Part shown: in pieces, positions 35,101-45,900 of the stretch
Layout: each line of letters opens with the position of its first letter
Position numbering within the stretch: position 1 is the stretch's first letter
NCBI GenBank assembly: GCA_000708835.1
Contig: DF236953.1
Location: 40,049 to 104,048 of the forward strand
DNA length: 64,000 nt
Reading direction: 5' to 3'
DNA from: Klebsormidium nitens
Lineage: Eukaryota; Streptophyta; Klebsormidiophyceae; Klebsormidiales; Klebsormidiaceae
Notes under the pieces: generated by a model
Databases searched by the model: none
Told to the model about the DNA's origin: nothing
What the model saw: only the letters and a program-made list of their open reading frames with translations
Position numbers and translations under genes: made by a program

Positions 35101-38100
35101 CTGTAGTAGTGATATTAGTATCATATGACTGGATGGCATTCTGACATGCGTCGGCTGGGTTGACAGACACCGAAGGCTGATAAGGCTGCATCAAGCCCGG
35201 CCCTTTTTTCCAGATACCCGGACTACAAACGAACCTGGTTACGGCAAAGTGCTTTTGGCGCTCTTTTGGATACGCTGCTCTTCAGAAGATCTCTGCCACC
35301 CTGATCCATGTCAAATCGCAGTTATCTAGTGGTCTCTAAAGATGTTTTTGAAGCATCTGATGTCGTCTTTGGCATCGGACAATGGTCGTCTCCTAGCCAT
35401 CTTCAGGGCACAGCAAGAAGCACGGACGAAACAAGCACGAAGTTTCGCTCCTCACTTTACTTGGTCAAATCGTACCTAACCAGTTCTTAGAAGGCCATCT
35501 AACTTAACCGGAGCCTAACCACGCTTGGTAAGTAGCAATTTCCCTTAAGAACGATTTTGGCTTTCGAAACTAGACCAAGTTTGTAAGAGCCCGTTTATGT
35601 CGGTTCAGCTAGACCACTCACCGCCAGCCGCGTGTCCGTCACAGCACAATAGCACATTTGGCTCTGTCCGTGGAAGTCGAATGTAAACGTATCGTTCGTA
35701 GCGGCCAGCCCCGTGAGTTCGAAATGGGGGTCGTTTGCACCGCAGGCCGAGGCCGCTGCAAAACATTCGCGGAAAAGTCTTCTCTTTGTAAGACATACCC
35801 GTTTCCTAGCAGCTTTTTGAGATGACAGGACGGAGATTCACCGGCCAAAACGTGGCTTTTCAAACGAGAGCGGAAAGATGGTCAGAGTTTATTCGTAAAT
35901 AGTGGGACGGAAATAGTGGGACCGTGGCCTTCTTGGTTTGAGCGGTTCGGAGCAGAAATTGTTTAGTCGATCGGTCAGTTTCCTATGCGCGGAACCGCCA
36001 ATAGCGAGCCAAACCAAGTTCTTGCTTCGCGTTTCCCCTTGATCTCCATTCCGCGGACTGGCCCTCACAGGCTGATATGGCTTGCGCACCGCAGTCTCTC
36101 GTTGTCGCTCACCGCAGGTTATGGACGACGGGTACCAAGTGCCCAACGGCGTGCAGACGGCGGCACCGTTGGGGTCGTTCGAATTGATGCTGCACCTAGC
36201 GTACACGCGATCCGAGTAGCGGCCATTATTACGGCCGAGGACGCCCGAGTAACACACTTGACCGGGCGGGTTACCGTTCACTTGTATCGCAGAAGGACAG
36301 CCATCCTCTGCAGCGAAAGGGCTGCAAGTTAGGATTGCTTGCAGTTTTGCCAGGTGACGATTACTAGACTCTCGAGGTTCTGGAACACGACTTGGGCTCT
36401 AAGACTTCGCCAAAGGGGGCAGCAGCCTGCAGAGCGGCAGTGAATCCTGAAAGTTTACAAGATGAGGGCTACAAAACGGATAATAACATCATCTGGACTC
36501 AAAGGAGCTTCCGAGACTCTGGCTGCTGTCGTGAAGATGATGCATCTGCAATGTGCAAGGCCGCATCTCATCCATGTTTCGACGTATCTCCTTGGAGGTG
36601 AAAAAGTAGAGCTCCGGATTCCATCAGGACTCCGAAGCTCCAGCACGTAGACTTTCAACCCGCGACTCAATAATAGAGAAGACACTCGTCAAACTCAGCA
36701 ACGCACGCTCTCTGGCCCTGGGCTTGGGGAAAACCAGGGGAAAACCGTCTTGTGAAAACTCTTAAGACACGGTGCACAGAGCTTTGGCAACATAACCGAA
36801 GCTAAAATTCCCTGGTTAGCAGCTGATTAGGGTGCTAAGCAGCCTGCCTGTCGTCTGGCGTCTGGTTAACAGGAAAGGAAAACTGAGTAGGCGGCTTACT
36901 GCATGTCGCGGTAGTCAACGACCCCGTCCACGTCCCGTCTGATTGGCAGTAAGCGCCTGACGAGAAGCCGCTGGCGGCGTTTGAATCTATATAACCATCC
37001 AAGCACTTGGCGGTCGCAACCGTGTTTGCAGGATATCGGCCGTCGCTGTTGGGGTCCTGGTTGTACAGCACGAAAGGCCCGTTGGCGCCTCGCCCAGACA
37101 AAGTGAGCGGCGGGCATGATCCTGTAACCGGCGCTTTCTCTGCAGGAATGCATTTAGAAAGCGATGCAGATCTCTTTTGCAGAAATGTTCGCCTTCAGAC
37201 ATGCGTGAACTCATTTCGGAGGCAAAGGTGATTAAATTATCTGAAGGCACGTGGTTTTGGGCGTTCTATCAGTGTGCGTGCCTCGCAAGTTTTTCGTTTC
37301 ATGTATGTCTGGCTCAGCTTGGTCTGAGATGTGGACTCTGATGAGGAACAACAGCATCGGAGAGCGCTTAAGACTGCAAGCTTGGATAGGCATTTGGTCT
37401 TGGCAAAGGAGGAAGGCCGCTGCGTCTCAGGTTGAGTCATTCAGCTAACACTTGTTTGATTGAGCTGCAGATTCAGTTCAGAAGCTGAATGGGTCACGTC
37501 ATGGTCTAAAGAGAGTCGTGCGGTTATGCAACACGACAGAGTCTGCCTGCGGAGCTGCCTTGAGGTTTAGAGAACAGTCAGCAAGCTAGCGTCCTTGCTG
37601 CAGTGCAATCTCAAAGGTACAAAGCACTCAAGTGAGCAAAGGAAGTGGAAGCCCCAGATCTTTACTTTTCCAGTAAGCCCCAAAGTCAATGTTGTTCTGC
37701 AATATCTGAATGTCCAACGTCAACTGATTCTTTGATCACCATTGAAAATTCCTGCCGCAACTCCGCAACTTCGATCCAAGATACCTGGGTTCCAGAATCT
37801 AAAATGGTGGGAATCAGTACAGGTATGCCACTTACCACATTTGATTGTGGACGGACTCCAACTCGTATCCGGGTTACAAACAGCTCTTATTGAGAGGTCA
37901 GCCCCGCACGTGGCGACCACACCATTCGAGAAGAAGCGGCGAAAAGCATCGAGCTTGCCGTCATAAAATACCGTGTGCTCAGAACCCGTGTTGGTGATAG
38001 GAGGACAGCCAGGGTCTGCAAGGAAGAGAACCCAAGGTTTACTTCGACAGAAAAATCATCTGCTCCACGATAGCAATGCGGACAGGGCGAGGCACAAGAC

Positions 38101-40166
38101 ATATCTTTGTAATGGATGGTAGATCATGATAGGTAATCCACAAATGATGGATGCACACGTCTGAACGTGCTCGCAACATCCACATCTCAGTGCCCTACCC
38201 ATCCCAAGCACCGGCCTAGGTTGCACTCTATAATCAGTCTGTTGTGAAGCTATCATAGACTACAGTCTGAATTGTTCACTTTCAAAACAGGAGCTGATGT
38301 TAGCCGTACGTTAAGATCAACATATCGGCTAACCTACAATCTTGCACTAAGTAAGCATGGTGTGGTTGTTTTACGAGAATGAAAAGCTCAAAACTATATC
38401 AAAAATCTGAACATAAAAATACAACATTCGATAGAAACGAAGCTGAGGCTGAAGATGCAGGTTTATGACTACATTGAAATTCTGCAACAAGAAAGTTCTT
38501 GAGCAACTTGAAGCTTCCTGAGGGCACCTGAAGCATAATATCGAGGTCACTGTTACTGGCCTTGTTGTGAATAACCTTGTCTGGGCTACCCAACAGCACA
38601 GCATAGAAAAAGTTTTTACATATGCAACAATCAATCTGCGTCCCAACACGGCTGTTGGTGAAGGATCTGTGCATCTGTGGATCGATTACTAAGTCCGAAA
38701 GAGGGGAGGAAGTACAATTAAGCGATCTCAGCGTGACAAATTGCATGTTACAAGTCAGCAGGCAGTGTAGATCCTTTCCCAATAGATCAAGGATCTTCCA
38801 AGGTGACCGCAACTTACTGCATGTTGTAGGTACGTTTCCTTGCCAAAAGTAAATTGTGCCATCGAAATTCTGAACGCACTGCCCCCCAGATGCTCCGTGT
38901 GGGTCTGAGAACCCATCCAGACACTTGGATATGACCCGTGTTCCAGGCAGATACCGTCCAGTGCTTGCATCAAATGGCTGGCCGAGGTACAGATAGGCTG
39001 GTCCGCGAGGGCTTTCATTGCTGCCTTGGGGCACGTCAAGGGGGGGGCAACCTGCGGGGAAAGTTGGCCAGGGGAGTTAAAAGGTGCACTTACTGCAACC
39101 TTTCAGTTTCATAGATGAGAGCTCAGCTGGGGCTCTGAAAGTTTAGCTCCAAGAGCAGGAGTTTTTTCGGTTTCAAGAACATGCCAGGCTAGTACCTGCA
39201 GGAAAGCCACTCAGTAGGCAGGCTTGGATCAAAGTACAACGAGCGCACCTCAAGCTTATGTTTGGTGCAAAGACTGAAGAAAAGTTAAAAATGAGAGATC
39301 ATTGCCAAATGAAAGCTAAGGTAGTTGAGTGATTAAATCACCTGGCAGAAAGTTTGAGGTCAGCCGCTTGTCAAAACTCTTTGCTGACGACAGAGAGTGA
39401 TAAGAACATGGTCTCATTAGGGGACCCTTTGTATTGAAGATGGTTGAATAAACTTTGTTACAAGGATGGCATGGCCGCCATCCCTAGAGAAAGCCCATGG
39501 GTACCTGCTGGTTGTCCCTGTTGAACAGCGCAGAGCAACGTCTTCCCAACCCCATCGCCTGATTCAGGGCTCAGCTCAAACAAAGACTCCGACATTTCCA
39601 CCTACATGTATATACTGTGTCTCACACTACATTCATGAAGCACTTTCTTGGACCAGCCTATGCTTATAAGCAGCTTCGTTGTGTCACCATAAGACCCTTG
39701 AACATTTTGTCCTGCACTTTTTCACAATTGAGCTCTGCTTGGAAGGACTTTCTGCATTATGCAGAAGTTGAGGTCCGAGTCTGTGCTTTTAGAGCATATG
39801 CTGCCATGTGCGTGCTTGTTCCATGTAGGAGTCTTTTAAGGACGAAGCCGCTCTAGAAGGGCTGCACTGATTTCTCAGTCGATGAGGATGACCTCAAACT
39901 TGCGACAAGGAACTCCATTGTGCAGGTAAATGGGCTTTATAGTTTGCAACCAATTGCTGACAAGTACAGGTCTTCTCAGAACGTTTCTAGGGCGAAACTT
40001 GCATCAGTACGAGAAACCAGATTAGTTGTGCAGCGTTTTCAGCTCAATGTTCACGAAATACTTATCCCAACTTAGCTGGCCACTCACCAGAAACACCGTC
40101 TTGGCCGGAGACAATGGCGGCAAGGCTGAGCAGCAGCGAAGCTGCTGCAATGGTGTTCAACGCCAT
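32130..40166 (-). CDS. Sushi-module/root-cap-domain secreted protein (intact paralogue)
   Basis: A 618-residue extracellular protein. Minus-strand exons, all phase-matched: 40166-40088 (signal peptide, MALNTIAAASLLLSLAAIVS), 39051-38818, 38015-37836, 37139-36900, 36307-36113 (four sushi-like modules; two long ones with a CLDG(F/Y) turn alternate with two short ones), 35755-35622, 35052-34828, 34233-34021, 32939-32781, 32327-32130. Each module exon is flanked by phase-1 introns, the symmetric arrangement expected for shuffled modules. The C-terminal half is a root-cap/vWFD-like domain (CGANDPHFELTGL, MCYCAVTDTRLA, VRMFGLPPG, TWMDALGILYADV, FLGQMYAPG, SPDCSF). In plants this domain is found in secreted root-cap proteins. 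Function in this alga is unknown; a cell-wall or surface role is an inference. It is convergent with its frameshifted copy at 20729-27727. Confidence 0.8.
32930..33270 (-). repeat. Reiterated acceptor/exon-start units in the minus paralogue
   Basis: Upstream of the 32939-32781 exon on the minus strand, at least four degenerate units repeat the exon start (CTGGGCCA.TGTACGC-like) with a CCTCAGTT(C/T)(T/C)TGGG acceptor and a TTAACCG word. Starts lie near plus positions 32940, 33028, 33110 and 33200. It matches the array at 26490-26745 in the plus paralogue, so the expansion either predates the gene duplication or occurred twice. Confidence 0.75.
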
Positions 40167-40758
40167 CAGAAGTCAGAAGCTGCCGGCTCCTGTCCTCGTC
40201 GAAGACCAGCAATGGTGTGCAGCTGTCGTGCTTGGGAGCCTCTCGTTTCAGAGGGTAACGATATATGCAAGAGTCCTTCTAATGTTTCTAGTCTACAAAA
40301 CTTGGTGCTGGGAAGGCGTCGTCAGAGGGCTTTCTCCTGCTTGGACGTTGCCGACCCTGCCTCCTTGCTGTCCTTGCGACGACATTCCTGTGCTTATCCT
40401 GCTTTTTGAAAATCTTGCGCATTCAAAGTTGAACCTTCAGGTGAGGAAAGGCTAGCCGTTGACAATGTTGAACGTACTACCCATCATGGACCCCAGGGCC
40501 CATCATATATGCCGGGTGTTGGGGTGTCACCAATGTTGTGATGGTCCTGACTGCTGACTCCTGCTCCTGAGTGACAGAAAAGTCAGGCTCAGCCACTCAC
40601 AATATTCACAACAGTATCCTGACTTACGTAACCCCAGTATTACCGCAGAATTGCTACATACGCGTTAGAGGCGAATTCAAGGTAACTCGAGCTATGTAAC
40701 TAACCGCATGTAGCTGGCCTAACTTTTTTCACGCCAAGCCAGGCGCTAATGACAGCCT

Positions 40759-40820
<62 letters not shown>

Positions 40821-40916
40821 GCTTGCAACTTGCAAGATGGAAGGCGTAAGCAATTGCGTTTGCATAATGCATACTGAGTACCTAAATATTCGGGCATAGG
40901 GCAATCACCCGCATTT
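40167..40916. other. 5' flank of the minus sushi gene
   Basis: Contains the upstream region of the minus-strand sushi gene and the 7-bp satellite at 40761-40820. No other gene is supported. Confidence 0.45.
40761..40820. repeat. 7-bp tandem repeat (CTGACTC)n
   Basis: About 8.5 perfect copies of the heptamer CTGACTC. Degenerate forms (GACTGCTGACTCCTG) occur about 200 bp upstream near 40546. Confidence 0.95.
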
Positions 40917-41196
40917 ACGAGCGATGTCAGACCGAGGCCCNNNNNNNNNNNNNNNNNNNNNNNNNNNNNNNNNNNNNNNNNNNNNNNNNNNNNNNNNNNN
41001 NNNNNNNNNNNNNNNNNNNNNNNNNNNNNNNNNNNNNNNNNNNNNNNNNNNNNNNNNNNNNNNNNNNNNNNNNNNNNNNNNNNNNNNNNNNNNNNNNNNN
41101 NNNNNNNNNNNNNNNNNNNNNNNNNNNNNNNNNNNNNNNNNNNNNNNNNNNNNNNNNNNNNNNNNNNNNNNNACGAGCGATGTCAGACCGAGGCCC
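40917..41196. other. Assembly gap with identical flanks
   Basis: Bases 40941-41172 are N. The 24 bases just left of the gap (40917-40940, beginning ACGAGCGATGTCAGACCGAG) are repeated exactly just right of it (41173-41196). The right flank continues into a GC-rich palindromic stretch (GGGCCCCGGGCCCCGCGGCC). The gap may be spurious: two contig ends that overlap by 24 bases. Confidence 0.9.
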
Positions 41197-41933
41197 GGGC
41201 CCCGGGCCCCGCGGCCGCCGCCATGCACGCGGCGCCGCGGGTCGGCGCGAGGCTGAAATCCCACCCAACTTTCTGAGCCGTCCGATGAGTCGGAGGCATC
41301 CGAAGGCCGTCGATCCGAGATTCGGCTGAAATGTGCAGAAAGTGCCCGGTACGTCCTTGCATCTTATAAGCTATGCACCATCAGTCGGAGTTGCAGACTG
41401 AGCACAAGTTCCTTGTGTGGCGCCACGAGCATGTCGGCGGGATGAAACACGCGTTTTCGTCTTGGCAGGAGGTGAGCAATGCAGCCTTTGTGATCTTTCA
41501 TGTTTGTCTCATTTCTCACTTGGGGTGTCGTGCTAGTATACTGGTTACTGCAGATCAAGCACAACGCCGGAAGATTACAAAATTTAAGAAGTAATACTAG
41601 TTGGCCGTCTGCTGGTACACTTTCAGCTTTTCAGGCTCCGAGGGGTTCCAGGGTTTCAAAAGCACGCCACCGGGATTCATTTTTCTTGAATGGGTTCCAG
41701 AAGAACGCCACCAGGATTTCAACTCAAAGCTTCTCAGAGATTAGAGGAAGCTGTGTGGTACCTCTTTGAGATGCCAGTGGTGCCAAGCGAGGTGTCTCTG
41801 AGGTATCTTAGTACTCGAGATTGGCGTGTTACACTTTGATGTAGTGAGAGGCAATTTCTGGTGATTCGTAAGGGTCTGGCCGGCCCTTCAAGCATCTGCT
41901 CAGGCTCACCAAGGATTGTCACTCATCCAAGGT
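41197..41933. other. Unassigned stretch after the gap
   Basis: A possible short exon lies at 41373-41471 (MHHQSELQTEHKFLVWRHEH..., then a GAG/GTGAGC donor), but no partner exon or domain is recognised. A weak direct repeat (GGGTTCCAG, then CGCCACC) is present near 41642-41725. Confidence 0.3.
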
Positions 41934-42182
41934 GGGTGTACCAAGAAATGATGTATTACTTCTTAAGACTATAATGGGTATTTTCTGGTACATCTTGCGT
42001 GGTATGGCCGACTCATCCAGCGTTGAGGTGTATAAGAAAAAGACGTATTACTCTTTAGAGAAGAATTGGGCGTTTTCTGGTACATCCAGGGGGGGGGGGT
42101 ATGGCCGGCCCTGCGAACGTTGAGGTGTACCAGAAAACGATGTATTACTTCTTAAGAAACTAATGGGCGTTTTCTGGTACAT
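41934..42182 (+). repeat. Left array of palindromic repeats (3 copies)
   Basis: Three roughly 60-bp units at 41934-41993, 42028-42090 and 42123-42182, period about 95 bp. Each is an imperfect palindrome: ends GGTGTACCAGAAAACG and CGTTTTCTGGTACATC around a CTTAAG centre with GTATTACTT and CTAATGGG arms. Each is followed by a GGTATGGCCGGC spacer. The right-end array (63528-63958) is the same family in reverse orientation. Confidence 0.85.
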
Positions 42183-42389
42183 CTCCGGGGGTATGGCCGG
42201 CTCTTCAGCACGCCGTGAGCACCATTCGGTCGTTATCAATCTGAATCGACCATTTTAGACTCCGGAGCCGCAAAGGATCTCTAAAGAGACTTTTTAGAGA
42301 AGCCTATGATATGCGTGCAAGCTTGCTTCGGCGTCAATGTCAACGTTAGAATCAGCTTCAGCTTCGGGATCTGGGGGATCGAAGATCAT

Positions 42390-42450
42390 TATATAAAAGT
42401 CAACAGCAACAGTGTCAATGGAACCCAACAGCAACAGTGTCAATGGAACC
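42390..42450 (+). promoter_or_regulatory. TATA box and 25-bp direct repeats upstream of the transposase
   Basis: TATATAAAA at 42390-42398 is followed by two exact 25-bp copies (42401-42425 and 42426-42450) starting CAACAGCAACAGTGTCAATG. This could be the core promoter of the transposase gene whose ATG is at 42945; a leader of over 500 nt would be implied. Confidence 0.35.
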
Positions 42451-42515
42451 CCCCCCCTTGCTCATGAACTCTCAAAAGAGACAAGGCAAGTTCAACTTGG
42501 GTTGCCTTGCAACAC

Positions 42516-42860
42516 CTAGACCAGTCTCTCGAAGATGGTGGATGTGATGGCGAGTGCTACAATATCATAAAAAAGCTTTGCATCTCTACATACGCCTGGA
42601 TCGTTGGTGTCAAGCCTGAACAGATGCGTGATTGCTTCCATCACGTAGTCAACAATGAACCTCCACTCGACGGTGCAGTTCAATGGCACCCCCAGAGTAT
42701 CTTGACATTCGTAAGCTCCGTTCCTTAAATCCGTAGTACTAGTCGTTCCATTTGGAAGCGCCATGAGCAAGGTATCCTTCTCGATGCACGTTCCTCCCCT
42801 AACTACGTTAATGACAAGCGCTTGAGGTGGGTCGTACTCGCTTAAGGATACCTTACTCAT
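42516..42860 (-). CDS. Hypothetical small ORF, doubtful
   Basis: A minus-strand ATG frame of 114 codons, beginning MSKVSLSEYDPPQALVINVV, with four Cys residues. It lies between the transposase start and its possible promoter, on the opposite strand. No family is recognised and no splice signals are needed. It could be a chance frame. Confidence 0.25.
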   Translation of the reverse strand: MSKVSLSEYDPPQALVINVVRGGTCIEKDTLLMALPNGTTSTTDLRNGAYECQDTLGVPLNCTVEWRFIVDYVMEAITHLFRLDTNDPGVCRDAKLFYDIVALAITSTIFERLV

Positions 42861-42944
42861 TAGAATGAGAGCAAGCGGTGGTAGCCACGAACTTAGGGAG
42901 ATCAAGAGGTGCTTTAACCAACAAGTCGTTTCTTTGTCGACAGG

Positions 42945-45900
42945 ATGGACCTTTCGACCCCCGATGCATCCGAAGCCCTCAAAGATTCCAGCCGCATCGT
43001 ACTGCTTGCATCGACCACTCCAGCAGCATCAGCTACCTTGCACGGGACTCTAGCAGCCAATCAAGCAGTCCGGAGCTACGCAGCGGTCCACTTCAAAGGC
43101 CGGGTTCCCGCCTTCGGTGACATCAGAAACGTCCCAGCGGCTGTCCCTCCTCCACCAAATGCAGGGGGCGTGCGTGGAGGGCGCCCTTCCTATGCCGCCA
43201 AGCAGGGGGGCGCCGACTTCTCGTTCGACTATGGACTCGCCTTCAGCTTGCGGCCTGCCGGGGCCTTTGATCGAGGCGGATTCGGCTCGACGTGCATCGG
43301 GCGCACGTGCGGCGGGAAGGGGGCGGTCTACACTCGGAGGAGCGAACCCTTCATCTGGGAGCGGAAACGAAACCGAGGCGGAGCAGTCATCTGTCGAGGT
43401 GGTGGAGGGCATCTCCTTTGCCTTCGATGCGTGGAGGCCCAGTACAAAGAGGGGAACCCCTTCGTTTCCAGCGCGAGCGAAGGGCCCGTTTCTCAGCAAG
43501 AGCTCTTCACCAAGTACGAAGTGTTTCCCAAGACGAAAGAGCTTCGAGAGGTACGGTCAGGGGAGGTAGGGAGCGAAGGCGGCCACCAATTCTTTGTGCA
43601 GAGGAGGGACCTCGCCCCCTGCCCGTACTGCTGCGAGCCCAAGGTGGCCGGTCCGTCAAGGCGCGGTGTCATGAGAGCGCTGGAAGAGGGGCCGAGCCCA
43701 CGGGAGCTCGGCACGGTGGCGATCCTATCGGAGTTGAGTCGGAGCAAAGTCCCTCCGATTGCGGTTGCCCCCGGCCTTTTCCTTTTGCCCCAGCTCGACG
43801 CCCCCAGCGGGCGCCTTCTGGACATTTTTGCCACGGATCGGGGGCTCGTCAACGCTCCCCGACTCGTGAAGGTCGACCACATGGGCAGCTTCCGGTGCCT
43901 GTGCGGTCAGAAGGCGTGCCGTGACCACGACGTGGGATTCTTGGAGGCGACGCGTCTCATGGGCGGCTGGTGGCAAAACGGAGAGGCCATCTTCACGGCC
44001 TTTGACGACAGTCGTCCGTTCGTGCGGGAGGTCACGAGCGGTGTGTCTTGGGTGTTGCCGCTAGACCAAGGGGGGTGCGTGGGGGGTGCTCTCTTTGGGT
44101 TAGACGCGGAGGCGTGGAAAGGCGGGCCGCAGCTCCGAGTGTTTGTTGTGAGCAATCCTAAGGAGAAGCCCGTGGTTTGCGTGCTTGTAGGAGAGAATGC
44201 GCACTGTGGCGAAGTCGACTGCACGGGTCCAAAACGGTGCCGGCACCTTTTGGGCGTGCTTTCGAATCAATCTCTGCCTCTGATTGAGCGCGCCGCAGAT
44301 GGAGGTGGGAGTGAGGTGACGCGGACCCTCGCTGAGAGACGGGCGGAGAGGGTCGGGCAGCGAGAAGCGCGGGCAAGGCGGCTCTTGGTCTGCAACGACT
44401 CCGTGTGCCGACGACCCGACTCAAAGGCCGTCTGCACGCATGGAGGTACGCTCGAGGCTTGGGAGTGTCTCTCCGCTGCGGTGCTCGACATGGGACATAG
44501 CCACAAGAGGATAAGTACGGTCATGAGCCGTGGGGGGAGAAGTGTCACGAGCTTGTGCGAGCGCTGGGGCGACCGGGGTGTACGAGAGAGGGACGAGGCA
44601 AAGCATTTCTGCGCCCCGCGACCCGTCAATCCGCTCTCACCGTGTGGCCGCGCATGGCAACTGGAGAGTAGGAACGGGGCTCTGACAACCGCGGGAGCGC
44701 GCTACCCGGTCACTACCTATCGAAGGGTCTGTCGACTGGCACCGGGACGCGAGGCGGCGTGCTGCTCAGTAGCCTACGACGGCCAGGTGCGTCCAAACCC
44801 CTTTGTCGTACAGATTTCTCCATCGCCGCTGCGCGCATTTTTTGTATTGTTGGTATGCCGCTTCCGAAGGTAGCAAAGCATTGTTACTGAGGTAGTCAAA
44901 CTTGTACTTGGCTTTGACTACGGGCGAAAATTTTGCTTCGGTCGAGAATCCTTGTCGAGGCTCCAACGGTACCAGGCAGCGAAGGATGGACAATTGTTGG
45001 ATTGCCTCCTCGTGAAAGATGCGCTCCAACTCTTGTTCACGGCTCTCGAGTTCCGCTCTGAGGTCAATGCTTTCGGTTGGATTGAGACCGGCCAGTACGG
45101 CTTGCGTCTGGAAGCATCTTCCGAGCTCTGCAAGGTCATGATAATGTTGGACAAGCCTCTCTCTTCGTTCCTTGATGACTTTTGCTCGTCGATCCTCCAG
45201 AGCACTGTTGAAGCCCGTTGGACCTCCTCGCTCTCGAACAGCAAGTACTTGCAGGTCCGACTCTCGATAGAAGCGGGTCTTGACGAAACCCGAAGGATGA
45301 GGAGCCCACTGAAGTGAAGAAAGGTCCTTGATTTGGTACTTTCGTCGGGCCTCTGCTGTGGTCAAGCAGTCGAGCGCGCGGTGCATTCCAAAGTTCACAC
45401 AGCTTAAGGAGAATGGCAAGCCCTTATGCGGTTGCATGGGCCATCGCAGTTCGGTCCAAGCATTGTCGCATACTGTGCAACACTCTCGAGGCCAAACGGT
45501 CTCAAAATGTAGCGGACCGGATGCGACGCTGTATGGAACCGGGAGCTCGTGCATCATCGTTCCGATAGCCGCGTGTGCATCTTTGCAGGTACACGCTGAA
45601 GCTGCCAAGTCCGGAAGACCGAGCAAGCCATTGTCACCGACCACGTTCAAAGCAAACGCAAATTTGTTGTTCAGAGCCATAACAGAGCAATATAATTAAT
45701 TTGATCTACTTTGGACGCGCAACTGAGGTCAACTTCCTTTCTCATTGCAGGAAGACGGCATCTTCAACTTCTCCGGCACCAACCTCATCTCGCACGGACT
45801 CCTCTTGCGCAACCACTTTGCCGCAGCTCTGGGGGCAGCTCACAGCCTCAACTTTGAGGCGGGGGACATGGCCACAAGGTGCCTCGAGGGGCCCAGCGTC

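Noticed and set aside
40761-40820. CRISPR-like or telomeric repeat
   Set aside because: It is a simple 7-bp satellite without spacers, and the unit is not a telomere motif.
40905-41268. Frames running through the N gap
   Set aside because: They are open only because N codons cannot be read as stops.
43050-44629. Minus-strand frames of 100-150 codons over the transposase first exon
   Set aside because: GC-rich antisense openness. The plus-strand frame is longer, starts with ATG and joins phase-correctly to later exons.
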